A DNA stretch of 64,000 nucleotides, taken from positions 1 to 64,000 of the forward strand of contig NZ_VMNI01000005.1 in NCBI RefSeq assembly GCF_007625205.1. The letters are read 5' to 3'. The position numbers were made by a program, and so were the translations under genes. This DNA is from Denitromonas ohlonensis (GTDB lineage: Bacteria > Pseudomonadota > Gammaproteobacteria > Burkholderiales > Rhodocyclaceae). The number at the start of each line of letters is the position of its first letter. Position 1 is the stretch's first letter. This document shows positions 26,783 to 40,161 of the stretch, in pieces. The notes beneath the pieces are model-generated. The model was given only the letters and a program-made list of their open reading frames with translations, was not told the DNA's origin and ran no database searches.

Positions 26783-28186
26783 TCAGCCGAGCGCGGCGCG
26801 GGCGCGTGCGATGGCGGCACGCACCTGGGCGGGCGCGGTGCCGCCGATGTGGTTGCGGCTATCGAGTGCGCCTTCGACGGTGAGGACCTGGTAGATGTCC
26901 TCGTCGATCAGGTCGGAGAAGTTGCGCAGGTCGGGCAGCGGCAGGTCGGGCAGGTCGCAGCCGCGCTCTTCGGCCGAGCGTACCGCTCGGGCGACGACTT
27001 CGTGGGCATCGCGGAAGGGCAGGCCTTTCTTGACGAGGTAGTCTGCGAGGTCGGTGGCGGTGGCGAAGCCTTGGGTGAGGGCATCGCGCATGGCGTCGGC
27101 CTTGACCCGGATGCCGGTGATCATGTCGGCATAGATGCGCAGGGTGTCGATGAGCGTGTCGGCGGTGTCGAACAGGGGCTCTTTGTCTTCCTGGTTGTCC
27201 TTGTTGTAGGCCAGGGGCTGGCCTTTCATCAGGGTCAGCAGGCTGATCAGGCTGCCATTGACGCGGCCGGTCTTGCCGCGCACGAGTTCGGGCACGTCGG
27301 GGTTTTTCTTCTGCGGCATGATCGAGCTGCCGGTGCAGAAGCGATCGGCCAGGTCGATAAAGCCCACGCGCGGGCTCATCCACAGGATCAGCTCTTCGGA
27401 GAAGCGCGACAGGTGGACCATCAGCAGGGCGGCGTTGGCGCAGAACTCGATGGCGAAGTCGCGATCGGACACGGCATCGAGCGAGTTTTCGCACACGCCG
27501 TCGAATTCCAGCTCGCGGGCGACGAATTCGCGGTCGATGGGGTAGGAGGTGCCGGCCAGCGCGGCGGCGCCCAGCGGCAGGCGATTGACGCGCTTGCGGC
27601 AGTCGGCAAAGCGCTCGGCGTCGCGGCGGCTCATTTCGTAATAGGCCATCAGATGGTGGCCGAAAGTCACCGGCTGGGCCACCTGCAGGTGGGTGAAGCC
27701 CGGCAGCGGCGTAGCGGCATGGGTTTCGGCCAGATCGAGCAGGGCGCGCTGATAGTCGGTGAGCAGGGCGAGGATCTGGTCGATCGCGTCGCGCAGCCAC
27801 AGGCGGATGTCGGTGGCGACCTGGTCGTTGCGGCTGCGGCCCGTGTGCAGGCGCTTGCCGGCATCGCCGATCAGGGCGGTGAGGCGTTTTTCGATATTGA
27901 GGTGGACGTCTTCATCCTGCAGCGACCAGGCGAACTCGCCGCGCTCGATCTCGTCGCGAACCTGGCCCAGCCCGCGCTCGATGTCGGCGAGGTCGTCGGT
28001 GCCGATGATGCCCTGACGCGCCAGCATCTTGGCATGCGCCAGCGAGCCGCGGATGTCTTGCGCCGCCATGCGCTGATCGAAGAAGACGGATGCGGTGTAC
28101 CGCATCACCAGTGCCGATACCGGTTCGGAAAATCGGCCGGACCACGCCTTGCTGGCGTCATCCCGATTGGATTGCTGATCTGCCAT
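26783..28186 (-). CDS. argH: Argininosuccinate lyase
   Basis: 467 residues, normal length, starting [20 protein letters not shown]. Contains the fumarase/aspartase-superfamily signature [20 protein letters not shown] and the conserved [17 protein letters not shown]. It makes arginine and fumarate in the last step of arginine synthesis. It is divergent from algZ, as in Pseudomonas, where argH also abuts the fimS/algZ-algR pair. Confidence 0.98.
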   Translation of the reverse strand: MADQQSNRDDASKAWSGRFSEPVSALVMRYTASVFFDQRMAAQDIRGSLAHAKMLARQGIIGTDDLADIERGLGQVRDEIERGEFAWSLQDEDVHLNIEKRLTALIGDAGKRLHTGRSRNDQVATDIRLWLRDAIDQILALLTDYQRALLDLAETHAATPLPGFTHLQVAQPVTFGHHLMAYYEMSRRDAERFADCRKRVNRLPLGAAALAGTSYPIDREFVARELEFDGVCENSLDAVSDRDFAIEFCANAALLMVHLSRFSEELILWMSPRVGFIDLADRFCTGSSIMPQKKNPDVPELVRGKTGRVNGSLISLLTLMKGQPLAYNKDNQEDKEPLFDTADTLIDTLRIYADMITGIRVKADAMRDALTQGFATATDLADYLVKKGLPFRDAHEVVARAVRSAEERGCDLPDLPLPDLRNFSDLIDEDIYQVLTVEGALDSRNHIGGTAPAQVRAAIARARAALG

Positions 28187-28280
28187 AATGCCCAGAATAC
28201 TTTATGAAAAGTGGTTCGATGGGATGTTGCCCGCCGGTTCGGCGGCGACCCTGCCGGCCCCTTGTCTCACATGAGAGCGC

Positions 28281-29321
28281 ATGGCCGTGGTGTCCCCCGG
28301 AAAGACGCAAAGTATAAGTCAAAAGCCCAAGGCGCTTGCCATTCACGGCGCCTTGCCGGACTTTCGCAACATCGGCGTGATGCTCCGCGTGATTCTGCTC
28401 GTCAACGCCCTGGCGACGGCCACCGTGGTGCTGCACAGCCGTGCCGGGGCTGAAATCGTCCCCGCTGGCGTGGCCTGGGCGGGGTGGCTGGAGTTGCCGC
28501 TGTTCATCACCATATTGCTGCTCTACGTGATTCAGCCCGTGCTGGCGCGCCTCGCGCCGGGGCGCTTCTGGCCGGCCGTGATGGCGGTCATTGCCTTGGT
28601 GGCCGTATTCGCCTATCCGCCATTTGGCGCACCGTCGGGCGTGGCCTTCTGGCGCTGGATGGGGTGGAGTATCTTGGCGTCATGCGCCGTGATGGGCTAC
28701 TTTGATTATCGAGGGCGTCTGTATTCGCCGGCCCTGACCGAGGCGCGTCTGCATGCATTGACGGCGCGGATTCGGCCGCATTTTTTGTTTAATAGCCTGA
28801 ATGCGGTGCTTGGCGTGATGCGTGAAGACCCGCGGCGGGCCGAGGTGGCGCTGGAAGAATTGGCGGACATGTTTCGGGTGCTGATGAAGGAGCACAAGGA
28901 GCTGGTGGCGCTCGATAGCGAGATCAGCCTGTGCGAGCGCTATCTCGATCTCGAACGTTTGCGCTTGGGGGAGCGACTGGTGGTGAACTGGGACTTGAGC
29001 TGCAAGCCGGCCCAGGCGCTGGTGCCGCCGCTCTTGCTTCAACCTTTGCTGGAAAATGCCGTCTACCACGGTATCGAACCATCGCAGCAGCCTGGTGATA
29101 TTGCCGTGCGGGTCGCACGGCGCAGCAGTGAGGTACTGATCGAAGTGAGCAATCCGATCGTCGACACCCCGCGCGCCCAGAAAGGCAACCAGATTGCCCA
29201 AGCCAACATCCGTGAACGTCTGGCCCTGTTTTTTGATCTTGAGGCAGACATGCGAATTGACCGCAGCGGGGGCCGTTACAGTGTGCGGATCCGCTTGCCC
29301 TACCGGAGGCTCAATACATGA
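28281..29321 (+). CDS. algZ: LytS/AlgZ-family sensor histidine kinase
   Basis: 346 residues. Four hydrophobic segments span ~32-150. The His_kinase domain follows: phospho-acceptor in ARIRPHFLFNSLNAVLG and N-box-like LLLQPLLENAVYHGIEPS. The usual C-terminal G-rich ATP lid is reduced (NQIAQANIRERLALFF), as in the AlgZ/FimS family. It pairs with the LytTR regulator downstream through a 4-nt ATGA overlap. In Pseudomonas this pair controls type IV pili twitching and alginate. The targets here are unknown. Confidence 0.9.
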   Translation: MAVVSPGKTQSISQKPKALAIHGALPDFRNIGVMLRVILLVNALATATVVLHSRAGAEIVPAGVAWAGWLELPLFITILLLYVIQPVLARLAPGRFWPAVMAVIALVAVFAYPPFGAPSGVAFWRWMGWSILASCAVMGYFDYRGRLYSPALTEARLHALTARIRPHFLFNSLNAVLGVMREDPRRAEVALEELADMFRVLMKEHKELVALDSEISLCERYLDLERLRLGERLVVNWDLSCKPAQALVPPLLLQPLLENAVYHGIEPSQQPGDIAVRVARRSSEVLIEVSNPIVDTPRAQKGNQIAQANIRERLALFFDLEADMRIDRSGGRYSVRIRLPYRRLNT

Positions 29322-30061
29322 CGCAAGCCGAACTCCGTGTCCTCATCGTTGATGACGAAGCGCCCGCACGGGCCCGTTTGCGCGATGTGCTGGGCGACGT
29401 CAGGCAGGAGCAGCCCACGCGGGTGGTGGGCTTTGCGGCCAATGGGGAAGAGGCGCTGAGACTGATTGATGCCGAAGCGGTCGACGTGGTGCTTGCCGAT
29501 ATTCGCATGCCCGGCATGGATGGCGTGTCGCTGGCGCAGCACCTGAATGGCCGCACCGATCCGCCGGTGGTGATTTTCACCACGGCTTACGATCAGTACG
29601 CGGTGCAGGCTTTCGATCTGGCGGTGGCGGACTACCTGCTCAAACCGGTGCGGGCGTCGCGACTGGTCGAGGCACTCGAAAAGGCGCGCAAGCTTCGTCA
29701 GGGCGCCGAGGCGCGGTCCGAAGACGAAAAGCCCCTGAGCGTGACCGAGCGCGGCCGCATCCTGCTGGTCGACATCGGCCGTGTGTTGTATCTGCGGGCC
29801 GAGCAGAAATACGTCACCGCGCGCACCGTCGAGCGCGAGTATCTCCTCGATGATTCACTGGTGCACCTGGAGGAGAGCTACCCGGGCCGCTTCCTGCGCA
29901 TTCATCGCAACTGTCTGGTGGCGCGCAAGGCGATCGCCGGCATCGAGCGCGAAGCCGGCGAGGGCGAGGGGCGCTGGCTGGTGGTGCTGGCGGGGCTGGA
30001 CGAGCAGTTGCCGATCAGTCGTCGTCAGTGGCCCAGCGTCAAGGCGATCCTCGATATTTGA
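29318..30061 (+). CDS. algR: LytTR-family response regulator AlgR-like
   Basis: 247 residues. Receiver domain with VDDEAPARARL, phospho-Asp in VVLADIRMPGMDG, Thr in FTTAYDQYAVQAF and Lys in LLKPVRASRL. A LytTR DNA-binding domain follows (~145-245; AEQKYVTARTVEREYLLDDS, HRNCLVARKAI). Partner of algZ, with overlapping start and stop. In pseudomonads the next genes are hemC-hemD; here a small membrane protein and ppc lie in between. Confidence 0.93.
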   Translation: MTQAELRVLIVDDEAPARARLRDVLGDVRQEQPTRVVGFAANGEEALRLIDAEAVDVVLADIRMPGMDGVSLAQHLNGRTDPPVVIFTTAYDQYAVQAFDLAVADYLLKPVRASRLVEALEKARKLRQGAEARSEDEKPLSVTERGRILLVDIGRVLYLRAEQKYVTARTVEREYLLDDSLVHLEESYPGRFLRIHRNCLVARKAIAGIEREAGEGEGRWLVVLAGLDEQLPISRRQWPSVKAILDI

Positions 30062-30072
30062 GGGCTGCGCGC

Positions 30073-30468
30073 CTAGATGTCAGCCAGATGCATGCCGTCC
30101 GTCGTGCGTCGCCCGCGCCGATCACGGCGCTCTTCATTGCCCTGATGGACGTGCGAGTGGCTTTCCGGCCGATACGGATTGCGCCGATCACCTCGCCGCC
30201 GATCCTTGTAATGACTGAAGGTGCAGCGGCAACGTGTGGTGTCGCAACTGGCCAGCGGGAGCAGGGGCGCTTCGGCGGATAGAAAGCGGATGCCCTTGAG
30301 TGTCTGAGCCGTACGACAGGCACCCTGACCCGGATTGATGGTGACGCAGTGATAAGGGTGCGAGGTGTTCTCGGACTCATCATCGTTTTCTGATGGCCGG
30401 CCGCGCATCACATACCAGGCGATCAGCGCCATGATGGCCAATACGATTGCAAACCATTCGATCGACAT
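30073..30468 (-). CDS. Small single-helix membrane protein with Cys cluster
   Basis: 131 residues. The N-terminal helix IEWFAIVLAIMALIAWYVM is followed by a cytoplasmic or periplasmic tail with five cysteines (CVTINPGQGACRTAQTLKG; SCDTTRCRCTFSHYKDRR) and a very basic end rich in DRRR/RRGRR. ATG 30468 lacks a close Shine-Dalgarno; an AAGGAGGG lies about 22 nt upstream, too far for normal use. It is convergent with algR (11 bp). I recall uncharacterised betaproteobacterial proteins with a similar C-x-C ... HxDRR stretch; function unknown. Confidence 0.65.
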   Translation of the reverse strand: MSIEWFAIVLAIMALIAWYVMRGRPSENDDESENTSHPYHCVTINPGQGACRTAQTLKGIRFLSAEAPLLPLASCDTTRCRCTFSHYKDRRRGDRRNPYRPESHSHVHQGNEERRDRRGRRTTDGMHLADI

Positions 30469-30702
30469 AAGCTTCGCTCGCTGTGAGTTTCCCTCCTTTC
30501 AGTATGGCTGTTGCTGCGCGGCAGTGCAGCGGCTGCGCCGGCAAAGCACATTGGGATTTTGTATCAAAAGGTTAGAGGCGCTGCTGCGTCGATGGGGATG
30601 AGCGCAGGGCGCGGTTTTTCGCGAGGGGGTGCCCGGTGTGCTGCAAGGCGCCCGACTGACCTTCGACATAGATTTGGGAGGTCGGTCGGGCGCTTGACCG
30701 GC

Positions 30703-33450
<2,748 letters not shown>

Positions 33451-33522
33451 GGGGTGTCCGTTCTCTGTTATCTGTATTGGGAGCGTGGCTTGCCGTGGCA
33501 CAAAAAGAGCGCCCGAGGCTCA

Positions 33523-33531
33523 TGCTAGAAT
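33523..33531 (+). promoter_or_regulatory. Candidate extended -10 for hemC
   Basis: TGCTAGAAT (33523-33531) is an extended -10 (TGn-TAGAAT) about 105 bp before the hemC start, in the ppc/hemC divergent gap. No good -35 was seen. Confidence 0.35.
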
Positions 33532-33635
33532 CGCCTCCGGCGCTGGCGCTATCGGGGGCATCCCGCATGCTGCCATGCAATATGCGCCGACGCCAACCAC
33601 CCTTTTCAAGCCACTGTCCGAGCGAGTCGCCCACC

Positions 33636-34580
33636 GTGAACCCGACCCAACCCGCCGTCGCCGCCCCCGAGCGCATCGTTATTGCCACCCGTGAAAGCCG
33701 TCTTGCCCTGTGGCAGGCCGAGCATGTCAAGGCGCGTCTCGAAGCGCTGTATCCGGCCTGCGAAGTCGTACTGCTGGGCATGACCACCCGTGGCGACCAG
33801 ATTCTGGATCGCCCGCTGGCCAAGATCGGCGGCAAGGGCTTGTTCGTCAAGGAACTCGAAACCGCCTTGCTCGACCGTCGCGCCGACATCGCCGTGCACT
33901 CAATGAAGGACGTGCCGATGGAAATGGGCGAAGAGTTTGCGTTGGTGACCATCTCCGAGCGCGAAGTGCCGCTCGACGCCTTTGTCTCCAACAAATACGA
34001 CAGCCTCGACGACATGCCGCCGGGGGCTGTGGTCGGCACCTCCAGTCTGCGTCGCGAGTCGCAGCTGCACGCCAACTACCCGACGCTGGCCGTCACCAGC
34101 CTGCGCGGCAACCTCGACACCCGTTTGCGCAAGCTGGACGAGGGCCAGTACGACGCGATCATCCTCGCCGCAGCCGGCCTGACCCGCCTCGGCCTGTCCG
34201 AGCGCATTCGCGGCACCCTGGCGTCTGAAGTGTCGCTACCCGCCGCCGGACAAGGAGCACTGGGTATCGAAGCCTTGTCTGACCGGCCCGAAGTCGCCGC
34301 CTGGATGGCGCCGCTCAATGACATCGACACCTCCGCCTGCGTGCGCGCTGAACGTGCTGTGGCCCGTGCGCTGGCCGGCAGCTGCGAAGTGCCGCTGGGT
34401 GCCTACGCCGTGGTCGAAAACGACGGCCTGTGGCTGCGCGGTTTCGTCGCCCGGCCCGACGGCAGCGAGATCGTGCGCGCCGAGCGCCGTGGTGCGCTGG
34501 TCGAGGCCGAGAGCCTGGGCAAGGCCCTGGCCGACGAGCTGCGCGCTGGTGGCGCGGCCGAGATCCTCGCCAGCCTCTGA
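33636..34580 (+). CDS. hemC: Hydroxymethylbilane synthase
   Basis: 314 residues from GTG 33636 ([20 protein letters not shown]), matching the usual ~313; the frame is open far upstream without similarity. Contains [46 protein letters not shown] and the dipyrromethane-cofactor Cys in [13 protein letters not shown]. It joins four porphobilinogens. First gene of hemC-hemD-hemX-hemY. Confidence 0.97.
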   Translation: MNPTQPAVAAPERIVIATRESRLALWQAEHVKARLEALYPACEVVLLGMTTRGDQILDRPLAKIGGKGLFVKELETALLDRRADIAVHSMKDVPMEMGEEFALVTISEREVPLDAFVSNKYDSLDDMPPGAVVGTSSLRRESQLHANYPTLAVTSLRGNLDTRLRKLDEGQYDAIILAAAGLTRLGLSERIRGTLASEVSLPAAGQGALGIEALSDRPEVAAWMAPLNDIDTSACVRAERAVARALAGSCEVPLGAYAVVENDGLWLRGFVARPDGSEIVRAERRGALVEAESLGKALADELRAGGAAEILASL

Positions 34581-34589
34581 GTCGCGGTC

Positions 34590-35381
34590 ATGAGTCAAAC
34601 GCCAGGCCAGCCCCTGGCCGGGAAGCGCATCGTCGTGACCCGGCCGCAGGCGCAGGCCGGCGGTTTGTGCGACGCCATTGCCGCTGCGGGGGGTGAGGCG
34701 CTGTGCATTCCGGTCATGAGCATCGATGCCGTGCCGGTCAGTGATGAATTCAGCGCGCTGATCGACACGCTCGACCAGTTTCACCTCGCCTTCTTTGTCA
34801 GCCCCAACGCCGCCGAGCATGGCGTGGCTGCGGTGCGCGCCCGTCGTACGTGGCCCGCCAGCCTCGCCGTGGCCACGGTGGGCAAGGGCAGTGAGCGCGC
34901 ATTGCATGCGCTGGGTTTTGCACAGGTCATCGCGCCCGAGACCGGATTCGACAGCGAAGCCGTGCTGGCGCTGCCCGCGTTCTCGGCCCAGGCCGTGATG
35001 GATAAGCGAATCATCATTTTTCGTGGCAACGGCGGACGCGATCTTCTGGGTGATACACTCACACGGCGAGGTGCGGCGGTCAGCTATGCCGCATGCTACG
35101 CACGACGGGTACCACCCGAGGGCGCGACCAGCTTGCTGGCCGAGGCCGACCGGATGGATGCTCTGATACTGACCAGTAGCGAGGGCGTCTCCAACCTGAT
35201 GACCATGTTGGGAGCACAGATGAGCCGACTGGCCCGCATCCCGGTGTTTGCACCGCATCCGCGCATCTGCGCGCGGGCGACGGCCGCGGGCTTTGCCCGG
35301 GTCGTGGAGACCGCGCCCGGCGATGCCGGTGTGGTCGATGGCCTCGCACGCTACTTTCTCGGCGGTTGCCGCAACGCTTGA
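34590..35381 (+). CDS. hemD: Uroporphyrinogen-III synthase
   Basis: 263 residues, 9 bp after hemC. Has the two-lobed HemD pattern: RIVVTRPQAQAGGLCDAIAA at the start, AFFVSPNAAEHGVAAV, VGKGSERALHALGF, and ALILTSSEGVSNLMTML. It closes hydroxymethylbilane with inversion of ring D. Sequence conservation in HemD is low, but position and motifs agree. Confidence 0.95.
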   Translation: MSQTPGQPLAGKRIVVTRPQAQAGGLCDAIAAAGGEALCIPVMSIDAVPVSDEFSALIDTLDQFHLAFFVSPNAAEHGVAAVRARRTWPASLAVATVGKGSERALHALGFAQVIAPETGFDSEAVLALPAFSAQAVMDKRIIIFRGNGGRDLLGDTLTRRGAAVSYAACYARRVPPEGATSLLAEADRMDALILTSSEGVSNLMTMLGAQMSRLARIPVFAPHPRICARATAAGFARVVETAPGDAGVVDGLARYFLGGCRNA

Positions 35382-35396
35382 TCCAGACAAGACGAT

Positions 35397-36665
35397 ATGA
35401 GCGAAGACACTCCTGCCCTTACCCGTGCGCAACCCGGCACGGACGCCCCTGAAACCACCGAGCCGATTCGTGACGATGCGGCAGTGGCCGACGAGACGCC
35501 GCCGGTGGCGGACGAATCCGAGCCACCCAAGCGCCGCGGCATCGTCGTGCCTGTGTTGCTGGTGATCTGCTTGCTGGCGATCGCCGGCCTCGGTTGGCAG
35601 TGGTGGGCCATGCGTGGTGAGCTGGCAAAGACTCAGGAAGAGCTGACCCGTCGTTTGAGCGAAAGCGACAACATGGCCCGCGAGGCGCGCGCCAGCGCAC
35701 GCCAGTCCATCGATACCCTGACCTCCGTCCAGGGCAAGGTGGGTTTGCTCGAAGCCAAGGCAGAAGAGGCCGGCGGTCAGGCCGCGGCGCTTGATGCCTT
35801 GTATCAGGAGTTCTCCCGTACCCGCGACGAGCGGACCATGGCCGAAATCGAGCAAGCCGTCACCATTGCCGGTCAGCAGCTTCAGCTCGCCGGCAATGTC
35901 GAAGCGGCGCTGATTGCGCTTCAGGCCGCCGATGCCCGGCTGTCCGGTTTTGACGAGGCTCGCCTGGGCCCGCTGCGCCGCAGTCTCAAGCGCGACATCG
36001 AGCGCCTGCGGGCTGCGCCGCGTGTCGATATCGCCGGCATCACCTTGCGCCTCGAAGGCCTGCTCGACTCCGTCGATCGCTTGCCGCTGGCCTTTACCGG
36101 CGAGGCCGTTGGTGCCGAAGCACCCGAGAAAACCGCCACCGGCTCGCCAATGGACGACCCGCTCGGGTTTGCCCAGGCCGTGCTGCACGACTGGTGGGCC
36201 GAGATTCGCTCGCTGGTGCGGGTCGAGCGCCTCGATCGCTCCGCCGAGCCGGTGCTGCTGTCGCCCTCGCAATCGACCTATCTGCGCGAAAACCTCAAGA
36301 TCCGCCTGCTGACCGCGCGTCTGGCACTGCTTGGCCGCGATCACCGCACCTTTGAAGCCGACATGCGTCAGGCCGCCGAGTGGCTCGGCAAGTACTTCGA
36401 CCAGCGCGACGAGGGCGTCACCGAAACCCTCACTTCGCTCAAAACCCTGGCCGAAACGCAGATCGCGCCGACCCAGCCGGCACTGACCGAAACCCTGGCG
36501 GTCCTCAAGACCCTGCAGGGGAAGCCGGGCGTCAGCGGCGCCGAGCCGGCGCCCCAGGCACCGAAAGCGGCAGCGACACCCAAGGTCGCCAAGCCGGCCG
36601 ACGCACCTGAAGGCAAGTCCGACGCCGAAGTGCCGGCCGTCGCGCCTGCCAAAGCGCCGGAGTAA
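35397..36665 (+). CDS. hemX: HemX-family membrane protein
   Basis: 422 residues. An acidic N-terminal tail is followed by one membrane helix (GIVVPVLLVICLLAIAGLGW) and a coiled-coil (ELAKTQEELTRRLSESDNMA), then a helical periplasmic domain and an Ala/Pro/Lys-rich tail. HemX is often labelled uroporphyrin-III C-methyltransferase, but it has no SAM-binding methylase sequence. It is thought to be a membrane partner in haem synthesis with HemY. In the hemCDXY operon. Confidence 0.92.
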   Translation: MSEDTPALTRAQPGTDAPETTEPIRDDAAVADETPPVADESEPPKRRGIVVPVLLVICLLAIAGLGWQWWAMRGELAKTQEELTRRLSESDNMAREARASARQSIDTLTSVQGKVGLLEAKAEEAGGQAAALDALYQEFSRTRDERTMAEIEQAVTIAGQQLQLAGNVEAALIALQAADARLSGFDEARLGPLRRSLKRDIERLRAAPRVDIAGITLRLEGLLDSVDRLPLAFTGEAVGAEAPEKTATGSPMDDPLGFAQAVLHDWWAEIRSLVRVERLDRSAEPVLLSPSQSTYLRENLKIRLLTARLALLGRDHRTFEADMRQAAEWLGKYFDQRDEGVTETLTSLKTLAETQIAPTQPALTETLAVLKTLQGKPGVSGAEPAPQAPKAAATPKVAKPADAPEGKSDAEVPAVAPAKAPE

Positions 36666-36670
36666 GCGCC

Positions 36671-37885
36671 ATGCGAGGATTGCTCTGGCTGATCGCCCTG
36701 TTCGCCGCGGCCGTCGGTGTGGCCATGCTGGCCCGGGCCAACGATGGTTACGCGCTCCTGGTGCTGTCGCCCTACCGCGTGCAGATTTCGCTGAATTTGC
36801 TGGTGTTGGCGCTGGCGGCGGTGTTTTTGTCGAGTTACTTTTTGCTGCGCGTGGTCACCCGAGCGGTGCGTCTGCCCGGGCAGGTCGTGGCCTACCGCGG
36901 TCGCCGTCGCAAGGAAAAGTCGGCACTCGCCTTGCGCGAGGCCTTCCGGTTGCACCTTGAAGGCCGCTATGCCCACGCCTTGAAGCAGGCCAAGAAAGCG
37001 TACGACCTGGCCGACGAAGACGGCGTTGCTGCGCTGATGGCGGCGCGCGCTGCGCATGCCCTGCGCGATGACACCCGCTATCGCGAGTGGCTGGGCAAGG
37101 CGGGCACCGATGACCGTCTGCGCGCCGCGCGCATCATGACCGAAGCCGAAATGGCGGTCGAAGGCCGCCGCTTCGATGAAGCGGCCGAGCGTATTCGCGC
37201 CCTCAAGGGCAGCGACAATCGCCCGGTGGCGACGCTCCGGCTGGCACTGAAAACGGCGCATGCGCTCGAAAAATGGGAAGAGCTGGTGCGCATTGCCCGC
37301 CAGCTACGCAAGCACAAGGCCCTGAGCAAAGAGCAGGCCGAGCCGTTGCTGCGCCGGGCGCATCTGGCGGCTCTGCGTGAGCGCGATGGTCAGCAGGACG
37401 CGATTGCCCGCTACTGGCAGGATATTCCGTCCGACGAGCAGCAGGATCGGCGTCTGGTCGAGAAAGCCGCGCCCCTGCTGGTCGCCAATGGCGAGGGCGC
37501 GACGGTGCGTAAAATGCTCGAAAAACTGCTCGACGAGCAGTGGGAAAGCGAGCTGGCGCGGCTCTACGGCTATTGCGGTGAGAATGATGCCGTGGCCTGC
37601 CTGAACCGCGGCGAGAAGTGGCTCAAGTCGCATCCGGATGATGGTGGCTTGCTGTATGCCCTGGGGCGGCTCTGTCTGTCGGCCCAGCTATGGGGCAAGG
37701 CGCAGAGTTATCTGGAAGCGTCGGTATCGGCTGCGCCGACCGTGGAGGCGCACCTGGCCCTGGCGCAGCTGTCGGAGCAGTTCGAGCGACCGGCAGAGGC
37801 CCAGACCCACTTCCGTCGCGCGGCGCAATTGACTGGTGCCGCGCAGGCCGGGCCAGCGTTGGTGCAGCTGCCCGCGCCAGAGTGA
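36671..37885 (+). CDS. hemY: HemY-family TPR membrane protein
   Basis: 404 residues. Two N-terminal membrane helices (LLWLIALFAAAVGVAMLA; LNLLVLALAAVFLSSYFLL) precede TPR-like repeats (HALKQAKKAYDLADEDGVAA; LRRAHLAALRERDGQQDAIA). This is the proteobacterial 'HemY' of the hem operon, not the protoporphyrinogen oxidase of the same name in Bacillus. Starts 5 bp after hemX. Confidence 0.94.
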   Translation: MRGLLWLIALFAAAVGVAMLARANDGYALLVLSPYRVQISLNLLVLALAAVFLSSYFLLRVVTRAVRLPGQVVAYRGRRRKEKSALALREAFRLHLEGRYAHALKQAKKAYDLADEDGVAALMAARAAHALRDDTRYREWLGKAGTDDRLRAARIMTEAEMAVEGRRFDEAAERIRALKGSDNRPVATLRLALKTAHALEKWEELVRIARQLRKHKALSKEQAEPLLRRAHLAALRERDGQQDAIARYWQDIPSDEQQDRRLVEKAAPLLVANGEGATVRKMLEKLLDEQWESELARLYGYCGENDAVACLNRGEKWLKSHPDDGGLLYALGRLCLSAQLWGKAQSYLEASVSAAPTVEAHLALAQLSEQFERPAEAQTHFRRAAQLTGAAQAGPALVQLPAPE

Positions 37886-37900
37886 GCCTGAGCTGACGCA

Positions 37901-37930
37901 ACAAAAAGCGCGCCGCGGCGCGCTTTTTGT
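37901..37930. terminator. Bidirectional terminator, perfect 30-nt palindrome
   Basis: ACAAAAAGCGCGCCG followed by its exact reverse complement, between convergent hemY and hemF. U-runs occur on both strands. Confidence 0.92.
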
Positions 37931-37938
37931 TTGTGGTG

Positions 37939-38838
37939 TCAGACCCAGTCGCGAGGCGGCAGGAAGTCGTCGTACAGCCGGGCTTCGGGGCTGCCCGGTT
38001 CGGGATGCCAGTCGTAGCGCCACTGCACCCGCGGCGGCATCGACATCAGGATGGACTCGGTGCGTCCGCCCGACTGCAGGCCGAACAGCGTGCCGCGGTC
38101 GAACACCAGGTTGAACTCGACATAGCGCCCGCGGCGGTAGGCCTGGAAGTCGCGTTCGCGCTCGCCATAGGTCATGTCGAGATGGCGTTCGACGAGCGGC
38201 ACATAGGCGTCGACAAAGGCGTCGCCCACCGCGCGGGTGAGCGCAAAGCAGCGATCGAAACCGCCGGTGTTCAGGTCGTCGAAGAACACGCCGCCGACAC
38301 CGCGCGCTTCATTGCGATGCTTGAGGTGAAAGTAGCGGTCGCACCAGGCTTTGTACTCGGCATGCACGTCCGCGCCAAAGGGCGTGAGGGCGTTCTTGCA
38401 GGTGCCGTGGAAGTGGCGCACATCGTCTTCAAACGGATAGTAGGGCGTCAGATCCATGCCGCCGCCGAACCACCAGACGGGATCGGCGCCGGGCTTGCTG
38501 GCGATGAAGCAGCGCACATTCATGTGCGCGGTCGGGCAGTAGGGGTTGCGCGGGTGCAGCACCAGCGACACGCCCATGGCTTCAAAGCTGCGGCCGGCCA
38601 GTTCGGGCCGGCTGGCGGTGGCTGAGGCCGGCAGGCTGTCGCCCATCACATGCGAGAAATTGACCCCGCCGCGCTCGAACACCTGGCCTTCTTCAAGGAC
38701 GCGGGTGAGTCCACCGCCACCCTGCTCGCGCGTCCAGCCGTCTGCGCGGAACGGCGTGCCGTCGAGGGCTTCGAGGCGCGCGACGATATCGCTTTGCAGG
38801 CCAGTGAAATAGGCCTTGATGGCGGCGGTGTCGATCAT
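37939..38838 (-). CDS. hemF: Oxygen-dependent coproporphyrinogen III oxidase
   Basis: 300 residues, normal length, from ATG 38838, which overlaps the purD stop by ATGA. The frame is open upstream as an Arg-rich stretch that is purD shadow. Family motifs: [49 protein letters not shown] and [14 protein letters not shown]. The C-terminus is the conserved [20 protein letters not shown]. It needs O2, so the organism can grow aerobically. Last gene of dusB-fis-purH-purD-hemF. Confidence 0.97.
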   Translation of the reverse strand: MIDTAAIKAYFTGLQSDIVARLEALDGTPFRADGWTREQGGGGLTRVLEEGQVFERGGVNFSHVMGDSLPASATASRPELAGRSFEAMGVSLVLHPRNPYCPTAHMNVRCFIASKPGADPVWWFGGGMDLTPYYPFEDDVRHFHGTCKNALTPFGADVHAEYKAWCDRYFHLKHRNEARGVGGVFFDDLNTGGFDRCFALTRAVGDAFVDAYVPLVERHLDMTYGERERDFQAYRRGRYVEFNLVFDRGTLFGLQSGGRTESILMSMPPRVQWRYDWHPEPGSPEARLYDDFLPPRDWV

Positions 38839-40103
38839 CGCTTGATCGCGCGGTGGCCGATGTCGCGGCGGTACTGCTTGCCGGCGAATTCGATGCGGTC
38901 GGCGATGTCGTAAGCGCGGGTTTGTGCGGTCCGTACGTTGTCGCTCAGCGCGGTGACGCACAGCACGCGGCCGCCGCTGGTGAGCAGTTTGTCGCCATCG
39001 AGCATGGTGCCGGCATGGAAGACATGCGCGTCGTCGCTCTCGTCAGGCAGGCCGGTGATGACATCGCCCTTGCGCGGGCTGGCCGGATAGCCTTCGGCGG
39101 CGAGCACCACGCCGAGCGCGATGCGGCGGTCCCACTCGGCCTCGGCGGTGTCGAGCTTGCCTTTGACGGCGGCGTCGAACAGTTCGACCAGGTCGGACTT
39201 GAGGCGCATCAGGATGGGCTGGGTTTCCGGGTCGCCCATGCGGCAGTTGAACTCGACCACGCGCGGGTTGCCGTCGGTGTCGATCATCAGGCCGGCGTAG
39301 AGGAAGCCGGTGTAGGGCGAGCCCTCGGCGGTCATGCCGGCGAGGGTGGGGTGGATGATTTCGCGCATGACCTTGGCGTGGATCTGCGGCGTGACCACCG
39401 GGGCCGGCGAGTAGGCGCCCATGCCGCCGGTGTTGGGGCCTTCGTCATTGTCCTTGAGGCGCTTGTGGTCCTGGCTGGTGGCCAGCGCGAGCGCGTGCTT
39501 GCCGTCTGCCATGACGATGAAGCTGGCTTCTTCACCCTGCATGAACTCTTCGATCACCACCCGGGCGCCAGCCTGGCCCATGCCGGCGTCGCGCAGCATC
39601 ATGTCGATGGCGGCGTGGGCTTCGTCGAGCGTCATGGCGACGACCACGCCCTTGCCGGCGGCCAGGCCATCGGCCTTGATGACGATCGGCGCGCCTTCGG
39701 CGGCGACATAGGCGTGTGCCGCGTCAGCATCGGTGAAGGTCTGGTATTTGGCGGTCGGGATCTTGTGGCGGATCAGGAACTGCTTGCAGAAATCCTTGGA
39801 CGCTTCGAGCTGGGCGGCTTGCTGGGTGGGGCCGAAAATCGGCAGCCCGGCAGCGCGGAAGGCGTCGACCACGCCGGCCGCCAGCGGCGCCTCGGGGCCA
39901 ACCACCGTCAGGCCGATGTCTTCATTGCGGGCGAAGGCCAGCAGATCGTCGATGGCGGTGATGGCGACGTTGTCGACCATGGGTTCGTTGGCCGTGCCAG
40001 GGTTGCCGGGGGCGACGAAGACCTTGGTGATCCGCGGGGACTGGGCGATTTTCCAGGCCAGCGCGTGTTCGCGTCCGCCCGATCCGATGACGAGTACTTT
40101 CAT
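38835..40103 (-). CDS. purD: Phosphoribosylamine-glycine ligase
   Basis: 422 residues, starting [23 protein letters not shown]-grasp features: [37 protein letters not shown] and [14 protein letters not shown]. Second step of purine synthesis. 58 bp after purH and overlapping hemF by 4 nt. Confidence 0.98.
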   Translation of the reverse strand: MKVLVIGSGGREHALAWKIAQSPRITKVFVAPGNPGTANEPMVDNVAITAIDDLLAFARNEDIGLTVVGPEAPLAAGVVDAFRAAGLPIFGPTQQAAQLEASKDFCKQFLIRHKIPTAKYQTFTDADAAHAYVAAEGAPIVIKADGLAAGKGVVVAMTLDEAHAAIDMMLRDAGMGQAGARVVIEEFMQGEEASFIVMADGKHALALATSQDHKRLKDNDEGPNTGGMGAYSPAPVVTPQIHAKVMREIIHPTLAGMTAEGSPYTGFLYAGLMIDTDGNPRVVEFNCRMGDPETQPILMRLKSDLVELFDAAVKGKLDTAEAEWDRRIALGVVLAAEGYPASPRKGDVITGLPDESDDAHVFHAGTMLDGDKLLTSGGRVLCVTALSDNVRTAQTRAYDIADRIEFAGKQYRRDIGHRAIKR

Positions 40104-40161
40104 GTGTATTGCCGTTGCCTAAGCGCCGGCGCGGAGTGTGCGCGCCGGCTAAAAAAGTGAG

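Noticed and set aside
34236..36344. 702-codon minus-strand frame across hemC-hemD-hemX
   Set aside because: It spans three well-identified genes and their junctions, with no protein-family signal.
35397..36665. HemX as a uroporphyrinogen-III methyltransferase
   Set aside because: No SAM-dependent methylase motifs. The sequence is a single-helix coiled-coil membrane protein; the label is a historical misannotation.
38839..38961. 41-codon Arg-rich N-terminal extension of hemF
   Set aside because: It overlaps purD in another frame. The family N-terminus begins at ATG 38838 with an ATGA overlap.
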